DNA of 64,000 nt from Oscarella lobularis. Its lineage: Eukaryota; Porifera; Homoscleromorpha; Homosclerophorida; Oscarellidae. The translations under genes were made by a program, and so were the position numbers. The notes under the pieces were generated by a model. That model ran no database searches. It worked only from the letters and a program-made list of their open reading frames with translations, and was not told the DNA's origin. Of this stretch, positions 1 to 10,011 are shown in pieces (position 1 is the stretch's first letter; each line of letters opens with the position of its first letter). The stretch is taken from the NCBI RefSeq assembly GCF_947507565.1, contig NC_089182.1:992001-1056000 (forward strand), written 5' to 3'.

Positions 1-308
1 TGGGCGTGTCGGTAGCGCGCGGTAGTGCACAACCCCCTTGACATCTCCTTCTTCCCGACCTGCCCTCATTAGCGACGCATATGCGCAGTGAAAGCCTCTC
101 TTGTTTGTTAGCAACCCTCGCGACGCGCGCTCCGGTAACTTTCCATGAGCCTATATATATATCGTTGCTACTGAAACTTCACAACGCCTATGAAGAGAAT
201 TTGCTGCTGGACGTCTGATGCTAAGGTGTGGCAAACGCTTATTGGACTCTGTGCAGCCGTCCAATCAGATACCAGTCAGGGCCTGCGGTTAAACCTAATC
301 TGTAGGTG
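1..308. other. Upstream region of the PLAT-oxidase gene, no gene seen
   Basis: I see no coding exon here. A short (TA)n stretch near 153-162 could serve as a TATA-like element for the gene starting at 309, but nothing else stands out. The region may contain the 5' UTR. Confidence 0.4.
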
Positions 309-2003
309 ATGAGCACGTATCGGATCTACGTTCACTCTGGGAAGGAAGGCAATGGATCAGACACGGACGTGTCCGTAACGATCGTCGGTGACAAGGACTT
401 CTTGAAGAGTTCGTTGAATCGAGGCAACGTTGTCAATTCGAAGGGTCGATTGTTTCGTCCCGGATCCGTAAGTAATTATTGAATTAGAAGGAGAACTTTC
501 GTTGGTACAGTATGGGTCTCCCAAGGAAAATGTCTTTGAAGTGAAACACGAAGGCTCGTTGGGCAATCAAATTGACTTCATACAAGTCAATCACAACGTG
601 GCATACGGGCTCTTTGTGCGCTGGTATGTTGAGTCGATATCCATCGAAGATGTCGCCGCGAAAAAGATGTACGTCTTTCCGTGCAACAATTGGTTTTCCG
701 AGACGGACGGCGATTGTCGACAATCTCGCCTACTTGTCAATCGAAGGAGTAAGTATATCGTCACGTGTTTAGATAACTATGTATAAGATTATCTTTTATT
801 TTTATTCTAGTTTTGGACGAGACGCTGTACAGTGATCGCGAGGAGAGTGGCGTCTCCTTACTTCAATATGCCCGGTCCGTGCCCGAGACTCGCAAGCAGT
901 CTGAGGAAGTTTTTCAAATGACTCAATCGCTAACGTCTTCAAAGGAGGCGGAAAAGTGGTTTCAAGAGCATTGTAAGATCTCGCATTTTGATTAGCATTG
1001 AGTTGGGATTTTTTCCTTTTTGTTGTTAGCTTACTTGATACTGCCATTTGAAAACTGGGCCGGAAATATCACCAAGAACGAAGTCTATTTCTATGTTCCG
1101 TCCACGCTCACAGATGTGAAGCAGATCATCAAAACGGCTCGACTGGCAAACATGAAGGTGCGAGCAATTGGATCAACTCACTCGTGGACGGAGCTGTATC
1201 CGAACGAGAAGACGGCTCTCATCGATCCTCAGCATCTGAAACCGGAAGAAGGAGAGGAACCAATCGCGTATAACGAGGGGGCTAAAGAAGTGACGGTTCT
1301 ATGCAATGTGACGACGTCTCGCATGAAAGTACACCAGCTGAATAACAATTACAATTTCATGTTCAACGTCGTCTTGGGAGGTGTCACCTATGGGGGCATT
1401 ATTGCAACAGGATGTCACGTACGTAAAAAAAATCAATGCAAATACTTATATGTATTTAATATTATTTAGGGTACTGGGAAGTATTGCCAAACTCATCCGG
1501 ATCTCGTTAAAGAGATAAAGATCGTCAATAGTGACGGCAAATTGGTGACGTACAAGCGATCCGAAGATGACGAAATGGTCAATGCAGCTGGATTGAGCAT
1601 GGGCCTCTTTGGCTTTGTCTACTCGGCCACACTGGAGGTGGTGCCCGGCTTGAAAATTGTAGAAGTGTTCAATAAGCACGACCACAAAGTTGGGGATACG
1701 CTTCTGAACGCCTCAGCACTGAAAGTTAATAGTAATAGTTATATAAGTAGTTATTACATTCTCTTGCTAGCATGTTATTGAGAGCAACTTTTCGACGGAA
1801 GTCTTTTGGTTTCCTTTCAACAGCAATCCGTGCAGTGCAGGGAGTCCAGTCATGAGAGCCGAACGAGAGAAATTTGCCATGTCAGTTCTCGGCCAACTGG
1901 CAACTGGAGCTACGTGTTTGGACATCAGCACAAACGGTGAATGGAATCCAAACGACGACCATCTTTCAATCAAGGAAGTCAGAATGGACCCAGGGGGTAA
2001 GAA

Positions 2004-2034
<31 letters not shown>

Positions 2035-2978
2035 GGATTTTTCTGATTAGGCGAGCCAGCAGGGAACCTTTACTACGATGTTCAGTATGCAGTGCAGTAT
2101 GCTCAAGCAAAACTCTTTAAAGAAATGCCCACTGTGATTGCCCAGATGCCTTGGCTGACTCCCATCCTCACAACATTCGTCAATTTCTCTCAGAAATCGT
2201 GCAAGGTGCCCGGCACCGACATTCAACTGGGCGTACCATCACAGTAAAGAAAAACGACACGCTGCGGAAAGTTGTAATTGCTACATTATCTGTCTGTCTA
2301 TCTGTCTTGCAGTATTGTTCAGCAATTGCCAAATGCTATTCACTACCGATATTGGGTTCACGAAGGATTCAGAGTCTATAATTTCGAAATGGGCTTCATA
2401 GTCAATGACGACTACGAGAACATCGTCCAGGCGAACCAGGTGATTTTATCCTATACGCGAGATTCTCAAGGAAACGCCTACGTATGTAATTCAGGCGGTC
2501 GTCGATACCGTCAAAGAATACGCAGCGAAAAACGAATTTCCCATGTCCGTCGGTATGGAGTCGCGATTCATGTCGGACAGCCAGAGTTTGCTCTGTCCCG
2601 CCGGCGTCGGACGCAGCAAACCAACGGACGATCCAATCAAAGTCGCATTCATTGGAATATTGGCGTTGGGCAGTGAGCTAACGAGACAACTCTGGGTTCA
2701 GTTTGCACAAGATGTGGCCAAAGTAAGTCAATGTTATAAGATTAAGATTCTATGCATTTTTTCTTCCTAAGAAATGGATGTCTGTTGACGGCGTGAAGCC
2801 CTTGCCTCATTGGGGCAAGGCTTCAGAATTGGGTTGCACTCCGCAGTTCGTCAAGTATTTGTGGGATAACAACGGCGAAAATATGCAGAAATTTCTTGAT
2901 CAGCTTGCCAAATCAGGAGCTGATCCTGACAAGATTTTCTTCAATGAGTATCTGGAAACGGTGCTGAAAAAACCTTGA
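309..2978 (+). CDS. PLAT domain fused to an FAD-linked aldonolactone-oxidase-like enzyme
   Basis: Ten exons can be placed from clean GT...AG borders: 309-467, 511-748, 811-972, 1030-1418, 1470-1724, 1771-1996, 2051-2243, 2313-2439, 2495-2722 and 2772-2978. Together they give an in-frame protein of about 727 residues. Residues 1 to about 130 are a PLAT/LH2 domain: a beta-rich opening, then FPCNNWFSETDGD, the usual PLAT signature. After a linker of about 60 residues comes a VAO/GULO-type FAD-binding domain, with VRAIGSTHSWTEL (His in the flavin-attachment position) and GGVTYGGIIATGCHGTG. The C-terminal half has EVFWFPFN and ends near PHWGK, both typical of D-arabinono-lactone or gulonolactone oxidases. 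There is no signal peptide. By family, the enzyme would oxidise an aldonolactone or alditol, and PLAT domains bind lipid or protein. The substrate is unknown. Domain calls are secure; the fusion is inferred from continuous splicing phase. Confidence 0.88.
2002..2034. repeat. (AAAT)n microsatellite in an intron
   Basis: About eight AATA units lie just after the exon-6 donor of the PLAT-oxidase gene and fill most of that short intron. Confidence 0.9.
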
Positions 2979-3057
2979 TCTGCTTTTGACGTGGACTTTG
3001 GACGGTTTGCCGCTATCGCTGCTGCTGCTGCTGCTGCGCTTGATTTGCAATGCTGTT

Positions 3058-3420
3058 TGCGTGACGTGAGGACGTACAGAGCCCTATAAAAGAGAGCTGC
3101 GCCAACCCCGTACATGGGCGCCATCTTGTGTCCAGCTTCGCGAGTTTAGGCACATCGTACCGCTTGCGGGATGAGTTAGAGCAGCTGCCCGAAAAACAGT
3201 ACGTTTATGTCACGTAGAAGTTTCATACGGTGCGGTGTACGGCGCCCTAACGCGTATCTTTCCTTTTTTGCGCGAAGACGTGAAAAACGTCCTCGCCTAC
3301 CCTTCGAGCTGAGAACGCAATACGGTTTTTCTGCGTTAACAGCTGTCATTGTTAGTGCATTTCCGATTATTATCGCTATGTGTTGCGTAGCGAAATTCGT
3401 CAAAATCGTTTGAAATACCT
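3058..3420 (+). repeat. Left arm of the foldback element
   Basis: This arm begins near a TGACGTGAGGACGTA motif and runs to about TTTGAAATACC. It carries TATAAAAGAGAGC near its outer end, a TATA-like motif that both arms approximately share (CATAAAAGAGAGC in the right arm). Confidence 0.78.
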
Positions 3421-3711
3421 CATTGTCTACTCCGTAAATTCCCGGATTTGATTTTTTAAAATTTCAAAAGTACGCGAAACTTTCCTTTCATCACAGGACT
3501 ACGCGCAAAAAAAGTTTCTAAGCACCTAAAAAATTATTTCATTTATTTAGCCAGGTTCTTTCACTCGCTTGATGGGAATGAGGCAAGTGAAACAATGTTA
3601 TAGTTGCCCGGAAACCTCTTACGCGTAGTATTGTGGTCTAGTATAATAGTTTTGTATAGTTTTGCGCGTGTATGAGCATTTTCTGAGAATTCAGAAAATA
3701 CAGCTTGAGGG

Positions 3712-4098
3712 TTGCTACATGATTTCGACGGATTTCGCTACTAAACACATACTGCTAAAGGTTGGAAATGAAGTAGCAATGATAGCTGTTAGCGCAGAAA
3801 ATCGTACTGCGTTCTCAGCTCAATGGGTAGGCGAGGAGGATTTTTACGTCCTCGCGTAAAAAAGGAAATATACGCGCTAGAGGACCGCACACCGCATCGT
3901 TTGAAACTTCTACATGACCTAAACGCACAGTTTTTCGGGCAGCTGCTCTAACCCATCCCGCAAGCGGTACGATCCGCCTAAACTCGTGAAGCTGGACACA
4001 AAATGGCGTCCAGCGGCTCACGTGAGTCACGTGATAAATCGAGTTGGCGCAGCTCTCTTTTATGTAGGGCTCTGAGGACGTATAGCCTGTGACGTAAA
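3712..4098 (-). repeat. Right arm of the foldback element
   Basis: This is the inverted copy of the left arm, running from about GGTTGCTACATG to GTGACGTAAAG. Its outer end is only about 85 bp before the BBS9 start codon, so it lies in the proximal promoter of that gene. Confidence 0.78.
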
Positions 4099-4182
4099 GC
4101 CTGTGCACTCCGGGAATTCTTTTTGCACTACAAAACCCGGATAACTCCAAACAAGCGATCGAAGAAACGCTCTTTCCACCCC

Positions 4183-7100
4183 ATGTCGCTCTTCAAGACG
4201 CGCGAATGGTGGTCGACAAGTGCGGGAAGCGAGGAACGCTTCGGAAGCGGATGTCTTTGCGTCGCAAACGTCGATAACAAACCGGACGGCCTCGGTAGGC
4301 GCGAGCGCGAGCGCGAAACCGCCTAATCGATCGCTTTCCTCCCCGTCGACTGCAGATAAGATTGTCGTCGGAAGTTTTAGCGGCGCCCTGCGCATCTACG
4401 TGCCGAAACCGCCCGAATATCACGCCGAAGATTTGCTAATCGAAGCTCAACTTCAAGAGCCCATACTGCAAGTTTTGGCCGGAAAATTCGTATCGTAAGT
4501 TCAAATGCTAACAGCGTTTTTATATTGGAATTAAATTTAAGTTCATTTGAGCTGAAAAAAATAAATTGGGAATTTAACTATTAATTATTTGTTAGTGGAT
4601 CCGCAGCTCTGCATTTGGCTGTTCTTCATCCAAGAAAATTTGCTGTGTACGGCGTCTCGGGTAATGAGCCTATGTTCTATAGAGAATCTTTGCCCTACAT
4701 GATATGCTATAGGCACTTCCAGTAGTGTGGATCACGGCGTTCACTATACATTAGCAATGATGTATCAACATGGAATGGAGCGAACAGCGTGCAACATGAC
4801 GTCAGGTCCGTTTGGAGAAATCAAAGGTGAGAGCCGATGTAGATAATTTTAATCTTGTGTGATAATGAGTGTTTTCTCTAGGGAAGGATTTTATTTGCGT
4901 TCAGTCTATGGACGGGTTTCTTTACTTTTTTGAGCAAGAGAGCTTCGCCTTCGGTCGCTTTCTTCCCAATTTTCTTCTTCCTGGACCCATTTTGTACGTG
5001 AGTCGGACGGACTCCTTTGTCACGTGTTCTTCCGCAAAGACCGTCGATTCGTTCAAGTGAGATTTCTAAAAATTGGGAATGAAATTTTAGCGCCTTTTTT
5101 TGACTCTACTAGGTATAGAGTTTTAGCCGTTGCTACTGACGACGAAAAAAAGGCAAACAGGGAAATCGAATCAACGAAAAAACCCGGAAAGAAAGTCACG
5201 GTAGAAATTCAATAAAATCGCTTATCATTGAACACAGAATAATTGGTTCAGATGGACTGGTCATTTCAACTTGGAGATTACGGAATGGAAGTGCACGTGG
5301 CGTCATTTGAGTCAGTAGAACCTTCTCTCGTTATTCTAGGTAATGAACTGATTGTGACTATTCTATAAATGATTTTTTGTCTAATTAAGGAGAGCATGGG
5401 TTATATTGTCTGAGCGATACGGGCTCAATGAAATTCATGAAGAAACTCGAATACAATCCCAGTTGTATCGTTCCTTATGCATCCGGTTAGAGCCCACAGT
5501 TCTATATATTTATATATATAGATTAAAAGTATGTATGATTTCTAGTTGCTCAAGGGAAGATCAATACGCTAGTGACGTCGCACTCGCTCCAACTGTGTGT
5601 CTATCAAGACGTTCAGCTTTCGTGGGCGTCAAAATTGAATTCCGCGCCTGTGGCAATACGCGTTGGCAATTTTCAGTAAGAGTGAGACCCCCTCTCTTGT
5701 AGGTACAATTTATTCTATTTTAATTAATTGAGGAATCTTAATGGGGTCATTGTGACCTTGGACAATCAAGGTCTGTTGAATTGCTGCTATCTCGGAACGG
5801 ATCCTTCTTTATTTGTTGCGCCTCCCGTCGATTCAAGGGAAATCAACTACGAGGTACCCCGGTCCTCGGTCCTCCTTGACAGCATAAAAATCCATTTTTC
5901 CCCCCGCTGCGCGTTCTAGGAAGGAGACAAGGAAATGCGCGAACTTCAGAAGGTCATCAAAGAGACGCAAAAGTCGCTATTGCCTGGCAAGAAATCTCGT
6001 GACGTGTAGCACGCTTTTACGAGCGTTTTGTCCCTTCGATAGATTTGACAGAAAATCATAAGGAAGACGTTCAACTTATACCCGTCGTTCCACCGTGTCT
6101 CGATCCGGAGCCTGTAAGTCAATATTCGCCAAATTGTCTCTTTCGTTCAAGAGGAAGTTTTCGCAGTACAAACCGGATGACTTAGAAGTCAGAGACGACG
6201 AATTGAGACCGTCAATTACGATTGGAGTGAGAGAAGAGACTTCCCAAAAATTCATTATTCTACGTTTCGTCATCGCTTTCCTCCCTCCAGGTTTCTATAA
6301 AGAGTTTCACGCACAAGTCAATCACGGACGTGACCGTCTATACGCAGCCTTCGCTTCCACTTGCCGTCAATCAAACTATTGCTCACATAGACAAAATAGG
6401 CATGGCGACCTAATCATTTCCTTTTTTATTTCTTGATGTGTGTCTCTAGTTTCTATTGATCCGTCGCCCGAAGTGAAGTTCGTCTTCTTCACTATCGGCG
6501 CTCTTATTCCTTATAAACGAACCGTTGGGATAACGGCTAGTTACACGACCGACGCTGGCGCTCCTCGCGTTTGTTCGTGCACTATTGAACTTCCCCTATC
6601 GCTCTTCTGCACCCCGTGCTCTCCCTCCAAAGCAGCGCAATATAAAGTAGTTTAAATGAATTCAATTCATAATAATTGGATTAATGAATGATTTTAGATT
6701 ACTCTTGATACAAATAAACCGCCTCTGCCTTTAGCCGAATTATTTCCTGGTTAGTCAATTAAATCGTTCTTCGTCTTTCGAAATTTAATTTTTTTAAATT
6801 CAGAATTTGTCGAGGGTGATGAGGCTCCGGCTAATGCAATGGGATTCCACTTCCAGGCAAACGTTGAAGTCACCCTATTGGCTTCAAAGAATTCCCGTAC
6901 GAAAACATCGAATTTAATATTTATTATGAATGAGGATTGTTGCTAGAACGACATCGTCTTCAGTCGGACCGCTTAGAAGCCATGGCAATGATTTGCGAGG
7001 AATTTGACCGGAGAATTCATCAGTATTTTGCCGAAGTTCCGGTCAGGTTTCAGAAGGATTTTTTCAGAGGACGTTTTCTCTTATCTTTTGCGTATATAGG

Positions 7101-8203
7101 ATTTTGCCACTTCGTACACAGCAGCCCTTCCACTTCCAGATTATTTTCAGCTGATTGAATCTCACTTGGAAGTAAGTGACGGAGACTGAGGGACGTGGTC
7201 ACTGCATATTATTTGGTTTTTAGGCGAGACATCAGCGGCAGAGATACGCGCGTCTTCTCGACGAGAGAGCGAAGCAATTTCGTTCGATTCAAAAGCGCTT
7301 ACTGACACGTTTCAAAGACAAAACGCCGGCGCCGTTGATAAATTTGGACACTCTCCTCGAGGGAACCTACCGACAGGTACGACGACAATGCGCGTTTCCA
7401 TAGAAGCAGCCTAGCCCATTGAATTTAGATAATGGCTGTGGGCGAAGCCAGCGAAGCAAACGACGTTTTTATCAAGGAGAGGGCAAATGCACTAGCAGCT
7501 GGTACAAAGCTTCTGCTTCATCTGATGAGGTAAGCCTGTCTTTACGCATAGATCTTTTCTTTGTGATTTTTTGTACTTTCAGGCTTTGGATTAACTTGTC
7601 AGCAACCGATTATCAACTTCTGGAATCCCTGCTATGTCCAGAAGTCGACTTTCTTGGCGAACAGGTGTATTATGCACGTACTTATTTTATTATATGTCAG
7701 ACTAACTGCTTCTTAGGGATGGGAAGAAACTGTTGATGCAGCCGTGAGTCAAATGCTTAAAACGAGTCTGTCAAAGTCAGCGCGAGAGCAATCAGGTAAT
7801 AGCGCGCTGCGTTTGACCTCAATCAACTGGCCACTGGCTGCCTTTTTCCCTTCCCTTAGTATCATTCAACAGTGTTGAAATTCCTCCCGACGCCGGCAAA
7901 CTGAAGAAGCACATCGCTCTCTTGTGCGACCGGCTGAAACGAGGCGGCAAACTGAATCTCGTTGGCGTTCCCAACACGCCGATACCCCGGTCAGAAGCGC
8001 TGGACTACGTCGACGGCGACGAAGAGGAGGAGGAAAGAGAAGATTCGGTTGAAGAAAGAGGGAGGAAAAAGACCGAGGCGTCACCTCCTCCGCCGTCGGC
8101 GGAGTCGGCCGCTGCCGCCGTGTCAGCAGTTATGACGGCAGCTGCGCACAGGAAAAGTCGGCTTAGTCCTCTACCAGAACTTGTTTCCAATCAGAAAGTT
8201 TGA
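4183..8203 (+). CDS. BBS9: BBS9 / PTHB1, BBSome subunit
   Basis: This multi-exon gene encodes the BBS9 subunit of the BBSome, the coat complex that moves membrane proteins in and out of cilia. The first exon opens MSLFKTREWWST and continues GCLCVANVDN, matching the conserved PTHB1 start. Later exons give DKIIVGSFSGALRIY, ACNMTSGPFGEIK, SMDGFLYFFEQESFAFGRF, LPNFLLPGP and YLGTDPSLF, all PTHB1_N beta-propeller signatures in the expected order. C-terminal exons include PLINLDTLLEGTYRQ, ATDYQLLESLLCPEVDF and EIPPDAGKLKKHIALLCDRL, ending with an acidic and Pro/Ala-rich tail and a stop at 8201-8203. Introns are about 45-110 nt. The ATG at 4183 is chosen because it aligns with the family start. Some middle exon borders (5900-6900) are less certain. 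No obvious RFX X-box is visible upstream. Confidence 0.93.
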
Positions 8204-9650
8204 TTACGTTGTAATTGATATTGACGCTCTAATAAACCCGGAAATAAACCGGAAGTACAAAAAATTGCGCATAGTCTCGTCTACTTTTGCTGTCCGCCTG
8301 CACAAACCACGAGAGCTCATGCAGGCTTCAGAGTGGGGGTCACTCCATACTCCCCTCGATCGGAGTTAGAGCCTGTTTATTCTCCTGGCTCAGACGCCTG
8401 GGACTGGACAGCCCTCGGATGTGAGTTCTGCCAACCTGATTTCCAGGGGGACCACTTTTTTGCCCACCGCAGTCCTGGAGGGGGGAGGGTGCACTGCATA
8501 ACCCTCATCAACAGGTGGAGCCAATTTAACCTCTTGGCAACCGAGTTGGGCCGGTTTTATTTAGTCACCCCGGGGCCCAGGGGTGAACGAAGACATCGGA
8601 AAGCTCTTCATCAACCTCGTCGGTATGATCCTTTGATGAACCTACAAAGAACAAGAAAGAGAGAGTCAAAGAAAAAGAAAATTATACCTGTTTCAGTAAG
8701 AGTGAAAGTTTTGCTCTCGTCCCAGTTAATTATTGATTTTCTTTCCAGTGTTTTTTCTGTTTCGTTCTTCCCAGTCATCCCTAAGGCATGCTGTCCCTTC
8801 CCTCTCAACCAGATGAGAGAAGACCGCGTTGAAGGTTTCATTGATCAATTCATTTGAGCAACTCCTCCTCCGCGTTCAGAGAATCCAGCTTCAGTGAGAT
8901 TGACAGTTTCGCTCTCGGCCCACAGGAATATGATATGCCTGAGTCTGTCTCGTCGGATCAGGGGAAGAACAAGACAAAAAACTAGAAAGAAAATGCATCT
9001 GCCTTGAAGGTTTCATTGGTCAGCTCGTGAAAAACTCAATTTATCGCCATTCGAGCAATTCGAAGATGACACGCCGCGCAATTGGCTTCGTCTCACGCAA
9101 ACGTCACACGAGAAGTGATGAAACTAAATTTCGAGCGAAGGGCAATGGATGCCTTGTCACGTGGCAAACCTAAAGAGGGGCCCCCTACAGTTTTTCAGAC
9201 GGCAATCGTCTCATAATGACATTTCTTACCTTTAGCTTTCCATCTCGTCTTTAATTAATAGACGTACTTTTCGTTCGTGCGCGCTTCTGGGCGGCTATAC
9301 GGAGAGAAAAAGTCGAGAGGATTGCCAGACCCTTCGCGCATACCTTTTGCTTTTCCTCCAAAAACCAAGGTGTATGAGCGCTGACGAAAATTGCCGTTCA
9401 AAGGAAAACGACGACGACAAGGACGATGACACGCTCGCGCAAAAGAAAAGCGCGCTAACGGTCTGTACGCGCGCGAAAATTAGCGGCGAAACGATGAACG
9501 AAACGAAGAGTCTTACCGAAAAGGATTGTCGTTCCAGTTCGACCACGTTCTTTCCACCATCTTGTTTCGATGCGAGCGACAAATCTTACATCATCTAAAG
9601 AAATCGTTATGCAATCAATCGCGTCAAACCGGTTTGCGTTTCACGCCTCT
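8204..9650. other. Long intergenic stretch without a recognised gene
   Basis: Open frames here, such as 8333-8857 (+), have no recognisable domain and look composition-driven. 8330-8620 is GC-rich with CCCCGGGGCC-type palindromes and may be old transposon debris. An Asp-rich frame at 9374-9598 (+) of about 74 residues has no visible homology or splice context, and I do not call it a gene. Confidence 0.4.
8690..9035. repeat. Imperfect tandem duplication of about 170 bp
   Basis: Two neighbouring segments, about 8690-8860 and 8885-9035, share blocks in the same order: a TTCAGT(A/G)AGA motif, GTTT(T/C)GCTCTCG(T/G)CCCA and TTGAAGGTTTCATTG(A/G)TCA. Spacing differs slightly. Neither copy has a convincing reading frame. 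Confidence 0.5.
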
Positions 9651-9830
9651 ATCTTTCGGACCAATGAGAGCGTTAGGTGAGCCCAACGTGACCCCAACGG
9701 ACCAATCAGCGCGCTGGGCGGGGCTACAGGGTTCAAAAGCGAAGCGCACACCAATTTCCCCTCAGTTGCGGCTGAGGGTGGATGCGTCGCGGTTCGCTGC
9801 GTCTCTTCCTTGATTGGACCGGCTCGGGGG
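9651..9830. promoter_or_regulatory. CCAAT and GC-box cluster, candidate promoter
   Basis: GGACCAATGAG (about 9658), GGACCAATCAG (about 9699), a GGGCGGGGC box (about 9717) and an inverted TGATTGGACC (about 9812) fall within 180 bp. NF-Y and Sp1 sites in this density are typical of a TATA-less animal promoter. No gene begins directly after it on either strand; the retrotransposon lies immediately to the right. Confidence 0.4.
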
Positions 9831-9999
9831 AAGACAAAAGGCAAGTCTCGGGTTGTTGTTTCAGCGTGGCCCACGGATTAATCCCGTGCCGGAGCCCGTA
9901 GGCAGGGCGATGGGGGGCTTCGGCCTCGGTTTACGCACTGGGCGTAAAGGTCGCCAAAGTCTTATTGTTGCCAACAAGTACGGCCCGCGCTAGGCTCGA

Positions 10000-10011
10000 G
10001 CGGGCACGACT
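10000..10011 (+). repeat. 12-bp direct repeat, left copy (candidate target-site duplication)
   Basis: GCGGGCACGACT occurs here and again, perfectly, at 13505-13516. The two copies bracket the retrotransposon coding body. A chance 12-bp match between the flanks is possible but unlikely. Confidence 0.4.

Larger units (their letters stand above)
3058..4098. mobile_element. Foldback (long inverted repeat) element
   Basis: Two arms of roughly 360 and 390 bp are imperfect reverse complements, separated by a loop of about 290 bp. Shared blocks in inverted order include AGAGAGCTGCGCCAA, TGTGTCCAGCTTC, GTACCGCTTGCGGGATG, AGAGCAGCTGCCCGAAAAAC and GAGCTGAGAACGCA. The right arm has a roughly 20-bp insertion that contains CACGTGAGTCACGTG. 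I see no transposase in the loop, so this is a non-autonomous foldback or MITE-like element. Exact ends and a target-site duplication could not be fixed by eye. Confidence 0.8.

Noticed and set aside
8333-8857. A 174-codon plus-strand open frame after BBS9
   Set aside because: No recognisable domain, low-complexity Lys/Arg end and no splice or poly(A) context; kept only as possible transposon debris.
9374-9598. A small Asp-rich plus-strand frame of about 74 residues
   Set aside because: The acidic run comes from a GAC-rich repeat, with no homology or transcript signals visible.
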